Shown here one piece after another: positions 7,288 through 12,708 of a DNA stretch of 12,708 nucleotides. Numbering within the stretch: the stretch's first letter is position 1; the number at the start of each line of letters is the position of its first letter. The position numbers and the translations under genes were made by a program. Source of the stretch: Chloroflexia bacterium (lineage in GTDB: Bacteria; Chloroflexota; Chloroflexia; Thermomicrobiales; JALYUS01); assembly GCA_025924435.1 (NCBI GenBank), contig JAICIL010000105.1:1-12708 (forward strand), given 5' to 3'. The notes below the pieces were generated by a model. That model was not told where the DNA came from and made no database searches. It worked only from the letters and a program-made list of their open reading frames with translations.

Positions 7288-7521
7288 CTATCCCTCTGGG
7301 TGGCGCGGCACGGACTCGCCCTCGTCGAGGACGATGTGATCGGTGCGCCCGCCTTCGCGCCCGACCGCTTCCTCGTGGCCGCTGTCGTGGTGGACGGCGG
7401 TCGTGCCCTCTTTGCGGTGCGCGTCGCCCGCTTCGTTCGGGGTCAACTCTTCCGCGACGGCGTCCTGCCCCGCCGCGACGGTCTCATCGCGCTGTTTCCG
7501 GTCGTCCGTCCGGCGATCCAT
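7288..7521 (-). CDS. Small charged hypothetical protein, 77 aa
   Basis: The 77-aa product is not recognised. It is strongly hydrophilic (many Asp, Glu, Arg, His, Gly), without cysteine, membrane segment or obvious fold, and may be disordered. The evidence for it is a well-placed ribosome site, AAGGAG at 7529-7534, 7 bases before the ATG at 7521. It also has the same orientation as the dehydrogenase genes upstream. The plus-strand frame across this region has no comparable start. The frame continues upstream of 7521, but only through the repeat at 7609-7734, which supports the internal start. It converges with the coiled-coil gene. With such a short, biased sequence a chance frame cannot be excluded. 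Confidence 0.5.
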   Translation of the reverse strand: MDRRTDDRKQRDETVAAGQDAVAEELTPNEAGDAHRKEGTTAVHHDSGHEEAVGREGGRTDHIVLDEGESVPRHPEG

Positions 7522-7608
7522 CGGGCTGCTCCTTCGTTCAGGCGACGGCAACGCGCCTGCGTGCCGTCCGTGTGCGAACGCAACCGCGATGCCACGGGCG
7601 GAGGGAAT

Positions 7609-7734
7609 CCTAACCCCCGGCCCCTTCCCTCGGAGGAAGGGGAGCGAGCCTCTGGTAGATCGAGGTGTTTGGGATAAGGCACAGCAATGCGACAAGTCAC
7701 CCCTTCCCGCGTCGGGAAGGGGCCGGGGGTTAGG
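7609..7734. repeat. 126-bp foldback element with perfect 21-bp inverted ends
   Basis: The terminal inverted repeats at 7609-7629 and 7714-7734 are identical over 21 bp, beginning CCTAACCCCCGG and ending CCGGGGGTTAGG. Each end also folds on itself: CCCCTTCC pairs with GGAAGGGG at 7621-7642, and CCCCTTCCC pairs with GGGAAGGGG at 7700-7722. The element has no gene. Its right end overlaps the last codon of the upstream dehydrogenase gene and supplies its TAA stop. It is similar in its ends to 4449-4602 and 9564-9608 and is probably a REP/MITE-like mobile sequence. Confidence 0.85.
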
Positions 7735-8593
7735 CAAAATCCCGCCACGAGAAGTACGGCCGCCAATCGAGCATCCGCTTCGCCTTGCCGTTGTCCACGC
7801 CGGGCTGACTGCCGGTGAGCGCCTTCGCCTTCTCGCCCAGTTCTTTGGAGACGTGCGGCGCGAGTTCGGCGACGGGGCGTTCGGCGAGGGCGTCGTCCGC
7901 GACGATGTAGAAGGATTCGTGCAGATTGACGTGCGTTTCGAGCGCCTTGCGGTAAGCGGCGGCGAGGTCGCGCACGTCAATGTACGCCCAGAGGCCGGAG
8001 GCGAACGAGAGCGGGTCGTCGTGGACGCGCTTGACGACATCGGGCCACCAGTCCGTGAAGACGACGTAGGGCGGGCGGATGGAGATCACCTCGGTGCCGC
8101 AGCGGTTGCGGATCATCGCCGCCGCCTGCTCGCCGACGAACTTGGAGAGGGCGTATGGGTCCTGCGCCTGATGCGGGTGGAACTCGTCCACCGGCAGGTA
8201 CGACGGCCACCACTCGCGGGTGCGGAAATCCATGCCGAGCCAGTTGATGCTGCTCGTCTCGATCAGTTTCGGGACGCCGAGCGTGCCGACCATCTCCGCG
8301 ACGTTGTAGACGCTCCGCACATTCGTCGCGTAGACAACCTCCGGCGGGTCCTTCGTCGGATTGGGGATCGCCGCGAGGTGCAGGACGGCCTCCGGCTTCT
8401 TGCCACGGAACGTCAGCACGCCCGCGACATCGGCGGACTTCGTCATGTCCGCCTGCACGTACTGGACGCCCGCCGGGAGGTCCGCCGGGGCGCGGGCGAT
8501 GTCCGTCGCGACGACCTGATACTCGTGCGCGGCGAGTTCTTTGACGACCTGCCGCCCGATGCGGCCGCTGGAACCGGTGACGACGACGCGCAT
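7730..8593 (-). CDS. Extended SDR family NAD-dependent epimerase/dehydrogenase, paralogue 1
   Basis: The 287-aa product is an extended short-chain dehydrogenase with a Rossmann fold. The nucleotide loop GSSGRIG is at 7-13, an Asp at 31 ends the second strand (ATDIAR) and suggests NAD rather than NADP. HLAAIPNP is at 72-79, serines at 114-115 (ETSSIN), and the catalytic Tyr147/Lys151 are in DPYALSKFVGE. The SSIN/LPVDE/DPYALSK layout resembles uronate dehydrogenases and related sugar oxidoreductases, but the substrate is not shown. ATG at 8593 is chosen for AAGGGAG 5 bases upstream and the family N-terminus. It is the last of three tandem paralogues on the minus strand. The protein ends WRDFA, where the others end WREYDK and WRDIVK; its stop lies in the repeat 7609-7734, so the last residue or two were probably changed by that insertion. 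Confidence 0.9.
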   Translation of the reverse strand: MRVVVTGSSGRIGRQVVKELAAHEYQVVATDIARAPADLPAGVQYVQADMTKSADVAGVLTFRGKKPEAVLHLAAIPNPTKDPPEVVYATNVRSVYNVAEMVGTLGVPKLIETSSINWLGMDFRTREWWPSYLPVDEFHPHQAQDPYALSKFVGEQAAAMIRNRCGTEVISIRPPYVVFTDWWPDVVKRVHDDPLSFASGLWAYIDVRDLAAAYRKALETHVNLHESFYIVADDALAERPVAELAPHVSKELGEKAKALTGSQPGVDNGKAKRMLDWRPYFSWRDFA

Positions 8594-8614
8594 ATGCGCT
8601 CCCTTCGGTCGTGA

Positions 8615-8685
8615 GGGGGCGGTGAACAGTGGACGGTGAGCAGTAATCTGGTCGGTCTGCTCACCGCCCACTTTCCACCGCCCCC
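8615..8685. repeat. Heptamer-armed inverted repeat between dehydrogenase paralogues 2 and 1
   Basis: The arms 8615-8643 and 8657-8685 are complementary at 26 of 29 positions around a 13-base loop. The left arm is made of related 7-bp units (GGTGAAC, AGTGGAC, GGTGAGC), the right arm of their complements (GCTCACC, GCCCACT, TTCCACC). It starts 2 bases after the stop of paralogue 2 and ends about 10 bases before the ribosome site of paralogue 1, so it fills the gap. As RNA it would be a long stable stem that could protect or separate the cistrons. Confidence 0.75.
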
Positions 8686-8687
8686 TT

Positions 8688-9557
8688 CTACTTGTCGTAC
8701 TCGCGCCACGAATGCCGGGGCTTCCAGCCGAGCAGGCGCTTCGCCTTCGCGTTGGCGATGTCCGCGTCGTGGCCTTTCACGCCGATGTCGAGCGGCCCGG
8801 CATCCCGGTATGCCTGCATGATGCAGGTCTCGATCGGTGCATCGGTGAATGCGTCGTCGTTGACGATATAGAGCGCCTCGCAGCCGAGATTCTCCTGCTC
8901 GACGGCGAGGCGGTACGCCTCCGCGAGATCTTCGGCGTCGGAGTAGGACCACGAAAGCCACGTCTTCGGGCGGTCGCCGCGCATCTGGGCGATGCGCATC
9001 GGATACTCGCCCGGCGCGATGACGAGGGCGGGGCGAATGGAGATCGCCCGCGCGCCGGTGCGGGCGCGGAGCATGCGCGCCGTCGCCTCGCCCGCGATCT
9101 TGGAGAGGCCGTAAGCATTGACGACCCAGTCCGGCGTCGCCTCGTCCATCGGCCAGCGCGGCGGCGCGATCGTGCCGCCGGAGCGCATGTATTGGTGGAC
9201 ATTGACGCTGCTCGTCTCCACAAATGTGCCGATGCCGAGGTGCGCGCACGCCTCCGCGACGTTGTAGACCGAGAGCGCGTTGACCCGCCAGACCTCGGTC
9301 GGCAGCGACGACGCGACGGGCCAGACATTCGGCAGCGCGGCGAGATGGATGACGGCATCCGCGACCCTGCCGCGCCACTTCAGCGCGCCGACGACCTGCC
9401 CGATGTCGGTCGTGTCCACCTGCACGAACCCGGCGCCCGGCACGGGATCGCGCGGCGGGCGCCGCGTCGCGTTGATCACGTCGTGGCCCGCCGCGATCAG
9501 GTTGCGGACGACGAAGCCGCCGACGATGCCGCTCCCCCCGGTGACGACGATGCGCAT
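8688..9557 (-). CDS. Extended SDR family epimerase/dehydrogenase, paralogue 2
   Basis: The 289-aa product has the Rossmann loop GGSGIVG at 7-13, HLAALPNVW at 71-79, serines at 116-117 (ETSSVN) and Tyr149/Lys153 in NAYGLSKIAGE. The second strand ends INATRRPP, with Asn/Thr and Arg instead of Asp, which usually indicates NADP rather than NAD. It shares its C-terminal signature KAKRLLGWKPRHSW with the neighbouring paralogues but has a diverged middle part (HQYMRSGG, IAPGEYP), so it may take a different substrate. ATG at 9557 is chosen over the in-frame GTG at 9569, because that GTG lies inside the GGTGAGG ribosome site 6 bases upstream. The ribosome site is the terminus of the repeat 9564-9608. 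It is the middle gene of the three-gene minus-strand cluster. The reaction is unknown. Confidence 0.9.
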   Translation of the reverse strand: MRIVVTGGSGIVGGFVVRNLIAAGHDVINATRRPPRDPVPGAGFVQVDTTDIGQVVGALKWRGRVADAVIHLAALPNVWPVASSLPTEVWRVNALSVYNVAEACAHLGIGTFVETSSVNVHQYMRSGGTIAPPRWPMDEATPDWVVNAYGLSKIAGEATARMLRARTGARAISIRPALVIAPGEYPMRIAQMRGDRPKTWLSWSYSDAEDLAEAYRLAVEQENLGCEALYIVNDDAFTDAPIETCIMQAYRDAGPLDIGVKGHDADIANAKAKRLLGWKPRHSWREYDK

Positions 9558-9563
9558 GGGAAA

Positions 9564-9608
9564 CCTCACCCCCCGGCCCCTCTCCTTTGCTCTGGCAAAG
9601 GAGAGGGG
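9564..9608. repeat. Repeat with a perfect 14-bp hairpin between dehydrogenase paralogues 3 and 2
   Basis: The sequence begins CCTCACCCCCCGG like the other members of its family. It then forms a perfect stem, CCCCTCTCCTTTGC (9577-9590) with GCAAAGGAGAGGGG (9595-9608), around a 4-base loop. It lies between the stop of paralogue 3 (9615) and the start of paralogue 2 (9557). No T run follows on the minus strand, so it is less likely a terminator than a processing or stability hairpin. Its left end serves as the ribosome site of paralogue 2. Confidence 0.75.
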
Positions 9609-9614
9609 AGTGAT

Positions 9615-10466
9615 TTATTTGACGATGTCGCGCCAGTAATACTGCTGCTGAAAACCGAGGAGTCGTTTCGCCTTCGCGTTCGTGACGCCCGCCGCATCGC
9701 CGGTCATGTGGGCCGCTTTGTTGCCCGCTTGTTTGAAGTACTGCGGCACGAGTTCGGCGAGCGGGCGTTCGGCCCAGGCATCCTCGGCGGTGCCGTAGAT
9801 CACCTCGTCCGCCAGTTCGGTGTGTTCGAGGGCGAGGCGGAAAATCGTTGCGAGGTCGCGCGCGTCCACATAGGTCCAGAGGAAGCCGCCCGCGACGAGC
9901 GGATTGGCGCGGTTCGCGTCGAAGCGCCGCTGGTACTGATCGGGCAGGACGACGGCGGGTGGGCGGATGGTGATCGTCCGCATGCCGCAGCGGCGGTGGA
10001 AGCCGTGCAGGATCTCTTCACTCGCCACTTTCGAGAGGGCGTACGGGTCCTGCGCGAGGGGACGGTGCTCCTCGTCCACCGGGAAATAGTCGGGCGTGAA
10101 GTCGCGATAGCGGAAGTCGAGGCCGAGATGATTGATGCTCGACGCGTAGATGACGCTGCCGATGCCGAGCGCGTAGCACGCCTCGCAGACGTTGTACGTC
10201 CCCTCGGTGTTCTCATTGAAGACGACCTGCGCCGGATTGCGCATCGGGTTCGGGATCGCCGCGATGTGCATGACGGCGTCCGCCCCGGCGAAGGCGCTCA
10301 CCAGTTCGCCCATGTCCGATGTGTTCGCCTGGACGAATTTGACGCCCGGCTGCGGCTGCTTCGGGGCGGAGCGCGTCGCATTGATCACTTCGTGCTCGTG
10401 CTGGGCGAGGTCCATGCAGACGAGATGGCCAATCCCGCCGCTGCCCCCGGTGACGACGACTTTCAC
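9615..10466 (-). CDS. Extended SDR family epimerase/dehydrogenase, paralogue 3
   Basis: The 283-aa product has GGSGGIG at 7-13, a second strand ending INATRSAP (no Asp, so NADP is likelier), HIAAIPNP at 67-74, serines at 109-110 (YASSIN) and Tyr142/Lys146 in DPYALSKVASE. Its YFPVDEEH and SSINHLGLDF segments closely follow paralogue 1, and the C-terminal KAKRLLGFQQQYYWRDIVK follows both. Family members oxidise or epimerise sugars and sugar acids, for example uronate dehydrogenase; the present substrate is unknown. GTG at 10466 is chosen, with AAGGAG 9 bases upstream and the usual N-terminus. It is the first gene of the cluster and is divergent from rnc. A possible promoter with TGATACACT lies about 75 bases upstream. 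Confidence 0.9.
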   Translation of the reverse strand: MKVVVTGGSGGIGHLVCMDLAQHEHEVINATRSAPKQPQPGVKFVQANTSDMGELVSAFAGADAVMHIAAIPNPMRNPAQVVFNENTEGTYNVCEACYALGIGSVIYASSINHLGLDFRYRDFTPDYFPVDEEHRPLAQDPYALSKVASEEILHGFHRRCGMRTITIRPPAVVLPDQYQRRFDANRANPLVAGGFLWTYVDARDLATIFRLALEHTELADEVIYGTAEDAWAERPLAELVPQYFKQAGNKAAHMTGDAAGVTNAKAKRLLGFQQQYYWRDIVK

Positions 10467-10491
10467 GGTTGCGCGCTCCTTTCACGGGGAC

Positions 10492-10612
10492 GAGTGCTGA
10501 GTGCTGGGCTACCGATTGGCTACCGCGGCACTCGCGCCAGTGTATCATCCTCTGCCGATCACCGACGCCGACTATCGGCTACGGATTACTCAGCACTCAG
10601 TACTTAGCACTT
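10492..10612. repeat. Heptamer-armed inverted repeat in the divergent rnc/dehydrogenase region
   Basis: Two GAGTGCT units stand at 10492-10505. The inverse units AGCACTC, AGTACTT and AGCACTT stand at 10592-10612. Between them are degenerate matches (GGCTACCGATTGGCTACC near 10507, TATCGGCTACGGATTACT near 10573) that could extend the pairing. This is the third example of the heptamer-arm design in the window, again at a gene border. The arms are about 85 bases apart and enclose a possible minus-strand promoter. Confidence 0.65.
10539..10547 (-). promoter_or_regulatory. Possible extended -10 promoter for the dehydrogenase cluster
   Basis: On the minus strand TGATACACT gives an extended -10 (TG-N-TACACT), with the same TACACT hexamer as the promoter at 869-897. 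No good -35 is found at 16-18 bases. The leader to the GTG at 10466 would be about 65 bases. Confidence 0.3.
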
Positions 10613-10617
10613 CACGA

Positions 10618-10626
10618 TGCTATACT
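10618..10626 (+). promoter_or_regulatory. Possible extended -10 promoter for rnc
   Basis: TGCTATACT matches an extended -10 (TG-N-TATACT, 5 of 6 to TATAAT). The -35 region is poor, as is common for extended -10 promoters. Transcription would start near 10633. If real, this excludes the in-frame ATG at 10617 as the rnc start and supports a downstream start. Confidence 0.45.
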
Positions 10627-10754
10627 CATCATTGCATGACGCAACCCGGCCGGGTGCGGATGCGCGGCGGGCAGGGCGCGGGAGGATAGCCACCATTTCA
10701 CAACGGACACATACGCGGGGCGCGCGCGCGAAACGGAAGCCGTCGCTCGGGCAG

Positions 10755-11492
10755 ATGGAGCCGGAAGTTGCGCTGGCGGCGGCGGCGCTCGATATGCAGT
10801 TCGGGCGGTGGAATCTGCTGCGCGAGGCGCTCATCCACCGCTCCTACCTCAATGAGGACGCGAGCGCGACCGAGTCGAACGAGCGGCTCGAATTCCTCGG
10901 CGACGCCGCGCTCGGATTCATCGTCGCGCGCTATCTCTATGACCGCTACAAGGACGCGCCGGAGGGGCAGTTGACGCGCCGCCGCATGGCGCTTGTCAGC
11001 AACCAGACGCTCGCGCGCTGGGCGCGGCGGATCGGCCTCGACCGGATGCTTCTCATCTCGAAGGGCGAGCGCGGCATCGCACTGCCGGATCGGGTGCTCG
11101 GCGGTGCGTTCGAGGCGCTGCTGGCGGCGATCCTGCTCGACCGGGGGATGGCGGCGGTCGAGGCATTTCTGGTGCCGATCCTCGATGCCGAGGCGGACGA
11201 ACTGGTCGCGCGGACGATGGCCGGCAATTTCAAGGGACGATTGCAGGAGATCGCGCAGGAGCGCGAGCGCGTCACGCCGACCTACAAGACGCTCGACACG
11301 CCGGAGACGGACCACGAGCGGCGATTCACCGTCGCCGTGATGCTCGATGATCGGATACTGGCGACCGGCCAGGGCAAGAGCAAGCAGATGGCCGAGCAGG
11401 CGGCGGCGGAGGCGGGCCTCGCCGCATATATCGCGCACGAGCGCGCCGCCGCGCACGGTGAAGATGGCGACGCCACCGATGGTGGGTTGTAG
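10755..11492 (+). CDS. rnc: Ribonuclease III
   Basis: RNase III cleaves double-stranded RNA, including rRNA precursors. From the ATG at 10755 the product is 245 aa, close to the usual 220-250. The nuclease domain has ALIHRSYLNE at 25-34 and the signature NERLEFLGDAALG at 42-54, with Glu46 and Asp50. Later comes VLGGAFEALLAAILLD with Glu120. The position of the conserved acidic residue 3 before this Glu (Asp114 in E. coli) is Gly117 here. The double-stranded RNA-binding domain runs from about 157 (FKGRLQEIAQE) to 233 (GKSKQMAEQAAAEAGLAAY). The start is uncertain. The frame opens at ATG 10617, which lies on a probable -10 element. GGAGG at 10681-10685 sits 9 bases before an ATT at 10695 that would add 20 residues. 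ATG 10755 has no good ribosome site. prs follows after a palindrome. Confidence 0.92.
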   Translation: MEPEVALAAAALDMQFGRWNLLREALIHRSYLNEDASATESNERLEFLGDAALGFIVARYLYDRYKDAPEGQLTRRRMALVSNQTLARWARRIGLDRMLLISKGERGIALPDRVLGGAFEALLAAILLDRGMAAVEAFLVPILDAEADELVARTMAGNFKGRLQEIAQERERVTPTYKTLDTPETDHERRFTVAVMLDDRILATGQGKSKQMAEQAAAEAGLAAYIAHERAAAHGEDGDATDGGL

Positions 11493-11519
11493 CCGGTCTC
11501 GGGTCGGGAAAGAGGCTCA

Positions 11520-11565
11520 CAGGCTGGGAAGCCTGTGCTACCGGTAGCGCGGGCTTCCCAGCCTG
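11520..11565. repeat. 46-bp near-perfect palindrome between rnc and prs
   Basis: CAGGCTGGGAAGCC (11520-11533) is the exact inverse of 11552-11565, and the centre GCTACC/GGTAGC (11537-11548) is also an exact palindrome. The three bases between (TGT against GCG) pair as U-G, G-C and U-G in RNA, so a transcript can form a stem of up to about 21 pairs with a minimal loop. It sits 27 bases after the rnc stop and 39 bases before prs. It resembles the widespread interspersed palindromes of GC-rich bacterial genomes and may be mobile. It could act as an RNase III substrate or attenuating hairpin between the genes. Confidence 0.8.
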
Positions 11566-11604
11566 CGGCCCGTTATTGCCAGTGGAACGAAGGGGTATCA
11601 AGCG

Positions 11605-12555
11605 ATGAGTAGCGCCTACGGCGAGTTGCGCGTCTTCACGGGGAACGCGAACCCCGCGCTCGCGCAGCGGATTTGCGACTCGATTGGCATCCCGCTCGGC
11701 CGCGCCGAGGTCTTCGAGTTCTCGAACGAGAATATCTTCGTGCGCATCCTCGAGAGCGTGCGCGAGAACGATGTCTTCGTCGTCCAGCCGCTCTGCCGCC
11801 CGATCAACCGCTCGATCATGGAACTGCTGATTATGATTGACGCCCTGAAGCGGGCGTCGGCCGGGCGGATCACGGCGGTGCTGCCCTATTTCGGCTACGG
11901 GCGCACGGACAAGAAGGACCAGCCCCGCGTGCCGATCACCGCGCGGCTGCTCGCGGACATGATCTCCGTCGCGGGGGCGAACCGGGTGCTGGCGCTGGAC
12001 CTCCACGCCGGGCAGATCCAGGGCTTCTTCAATATCCCGGTGGACGAACTGACCGCCTCGTTCCTGATCGGCGATTACTTCCGCGAGAAGCGGCTCGAAA
12101 ATCTCGTCGTCCTCGCGCCGGACCTCGGCAGCGCGAAGCGGGCGCGCAATGTCGCCGCGCTCGTGGACGCCTCGCTGGCAATTGTCGAGAAGCGTCGCAT
12201 CGGCAACGACGGCAATTCCGAAGTGCTGAACGTCATCGGCAGCGTCGCGGGGTGCCCGGTGCTGATTGTGGACGACGAGATTGACACCGCGAGCAGCATC
12301 TGCCACGCGGCGAGCGCGGCGGTCGCGCACGGGGCGTCCGCCGTCTACGCCGCCTGCACGCATCCGGTCCTTTCCGGCCCGGCGATCGAACGCCTGCGCG
12401 CCAGCCCGATCGAGGAGGTCGTCTGCACGGACACGATCCCGCTCCCGCCGGAAATCTATCCGGGCCTCGTCACGCAACTCTCCGTCGCGGGCATCCTCGG
12501 CGAAACGATCCAGCGCATCCACACCGGCACGAGCGTGACGTGGACGTTCCAGTGA
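11605..12555 (+). CDS. prs: Ribose-phosphate pyrophosphokinase (PRPP synthetase), class I-like
   Basis: Prs transfers pyrophosphate from ATP to ribose 5-phosphate, giving PRPP for purine, pyrimidine, His, Trp and NAD synthesis. The 316 aa match the class I length (315 in E. coli). Motifs seen: FTGNANPALA at 11-20, PYFGYGRTDKKDQPR at 94-108 (ATP site; E. coli type has PYFGYARQDRK), catalytic-loop His134 in LDLHAGQIQGFFNIPVDEL, and the PRPP-binding loop VDDEIDTASS at 222-231. In that loop the usual DTAGT is DTASS and the usual Met/Val after DD is Glu, a departure from the standard sequence. ATG at 11605 has AAGGGG 9 bases upstream. It lies behind rnc with a palindrome between, perhaps in one transcript. 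With purD and guaA in the window, it makes a loose purine-supply neighbourhood. Confidence 0.96.
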   Translation: MSSAYGELRVFTGNANPALAQRICDSIGIPLGRAEVFEFSNENIFVRILESVRENDVFVVQPLCRPINRSIMELLIMIDALKRASAGRITAVLPYFGYGRTDKKDQPRVPITARLLADMISVAGANRVLALDLHAGQIQGFFNIPVDELTASFLIGDYFREKRLENLVVLAPDLGSAKRARNVAALVDASLAIVEKRRIGNDGNSEVLNVIGSVAGCPVLIVDDEIDTASSICHAASAAVAHGASAVYAACTHPVLSGPAIERLRASPIEEVVCTDTIPLPPEIYPGLVTQLSVAGILGETIQRIHTGTSVTWTFQ

Positions 12556-12569
12556 TACTGCCCACCCCC

Positions 12570-12708
12570 TAGAGCGGATTGCACAGGGGCTGAGCCCGTG
12601 CGATGCTGATGGCATGACAAAGCCGTACAGTGACGACCTGCGTGTCCGCATCGTGCGGGCGGTGAGCGAGGAGGGGCTGAGCCAGCCTCGGGTCGCCGCC
12701 CGCTTCGC
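12570..12708 (+). mobile_element. Left end of an IS630-type insertion sequence, cut by the window edge
   Basis: A transposase start lies 58 bases behind prs. IS630 elements insert at TA; a TA stands at 12570-12571 just before GAGCGGATTGCAC, a plausible left boundary. A hairpin (GCAC, GGGC, loop TGA, GCCC, GTGC; 12581-12601) lies between it and the transposase. The right end and target duplication are not in the window, so the boundary is a guess. Confidence 0.5.
12614..12708 (+). CDS. IS630-family transposase, N-terminal fragment (window edge)
   Basis: Only the first 31 codons are visible, beginning MTKPYSDDLRVRIVRAV and continuing SEEGLSQPRVAARF. This is the characteristic start of IS630-type transposases: the PYSxDLRxRxV motif followed by a helix-turn-helix that recognises the ends (EGLSQPRVAARF). 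The catalytic DDE domain lies beyond the window, so it cannot be said whether the gene is intact. ATG at 12614 gives the usual family N-terminus; no clear ribosome site is present, which is common for transposases. It is oriented like prs and starts 58 bases behind its stop. Confidence 0.82.
   Translation, partial: MTKPYSDDLRVRIVRAVSEEGLSQPRVAARF

Noticed and set aside
7609..7734. CRISPR array or repeat-spacer structure suggested by the repeated palindromes and the nearby Cas6-like gene
   Set aside because: There are only two copies in inverse orientation, making one foldback element; no regular direct repeats with unique spacers are found anywhere in the window.
9577..9608. Perfect 14-bp hairpin as a rho-independent terminator
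   Set aside because: No T run follows on the minus strand, where the genes are read, and the next gene of the cluster starts right behind it.
8712..10607. 631-codon plus-strand open frame
   Set aside because: It runs antisense through two dehydrogenase genes with complete motifs and through the repeats between them; long antisense frames are expected at this GC content.
11326..12651. 441-codon minus-strand open frame over rnc and prs
   Set aside because: Antisense to prs, whose motifs are complete; composition is typical of a shadow frame and it crosses the intergenic palindrome.

Overview
The window is a GC-rich bacterial chromosome segment (about two thirds G+C by eye) with densely packed genes, frequent GTG starts and short intergenic gaps. 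Nearly every gap is filled by short interspersed palindromic repeats. The housekeeping genes (purD, guaA, rnc, prs) are ordinary bacterial families. No gene fixes the phylum. The style of the repeats and the gene mix would fit a GC-rich Chloroflexota- or Armatimonadota-like lineage, but that is an inference.

Layout from left to right: (1) 1-768, minus strand: the 5' part of a secreted clan GH-A glycoside hydrolase, cut by the window edge, with a recognisable promoter and a 13-bp tandem repeat upstream. (2) 1011-3127, plus strand: a two-gene unit, a membrane PAP2/AUR1-type phosphatase followed through a GTGA overlap by a Cas6-like RAMP protein. No CRISPR array or other cas gene is visible. (3) 6645-3163, minus strand: a RusA-like resolvase, guaA (joined by an ATGA overlap) and purD, a likely operon that mixes DNA junction processing with purine synthesis. 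(4) 6756-7268 plus and 7521-7288 minus: two convergent small genes of unknown function, one coiled-coil and one 77-aa charged protein. (5) 10466-7730, minus strand: three consecutive paralogous extended short-chain dehydrogenase/epimerase genes, probably a carbohydrate-oxidation cluster. (6) 10755-12555, plus strand: RNase III (rnc) and ribose-phosphate pyrophosphokinase (prs). (7) From about 12570: the left end of an IS630-type insertion sequence, cut by the window edge.

Prs makes PRPP, the precursor of purine synthesis, and PurD and GuaA act later in the same route, so three purine-nucleotide genes lie within 10 kb, on two strands. The most unusual feature is the repeat landscape. One family has CCT[A/C]ACCCCC termini (4449-4602, 7609-7734, 9564-9608), and its ends appear to supply the ribosome binding sites of two genes and the stop codon of a third. 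A second family consists of inverted arms built from 7-bp units (6142-6204, 8615-8685, 10492-10612); one copy is translated as an N-terminal extension of GuaA. A third type is a 46-bp near-perfect palindrome between rnc and prs. The orphan Cas6-like gene coupled to a PAP2 phosphatase gene is the best candidate for an undescribed association. No stretch above 300 bases lacks a gene.
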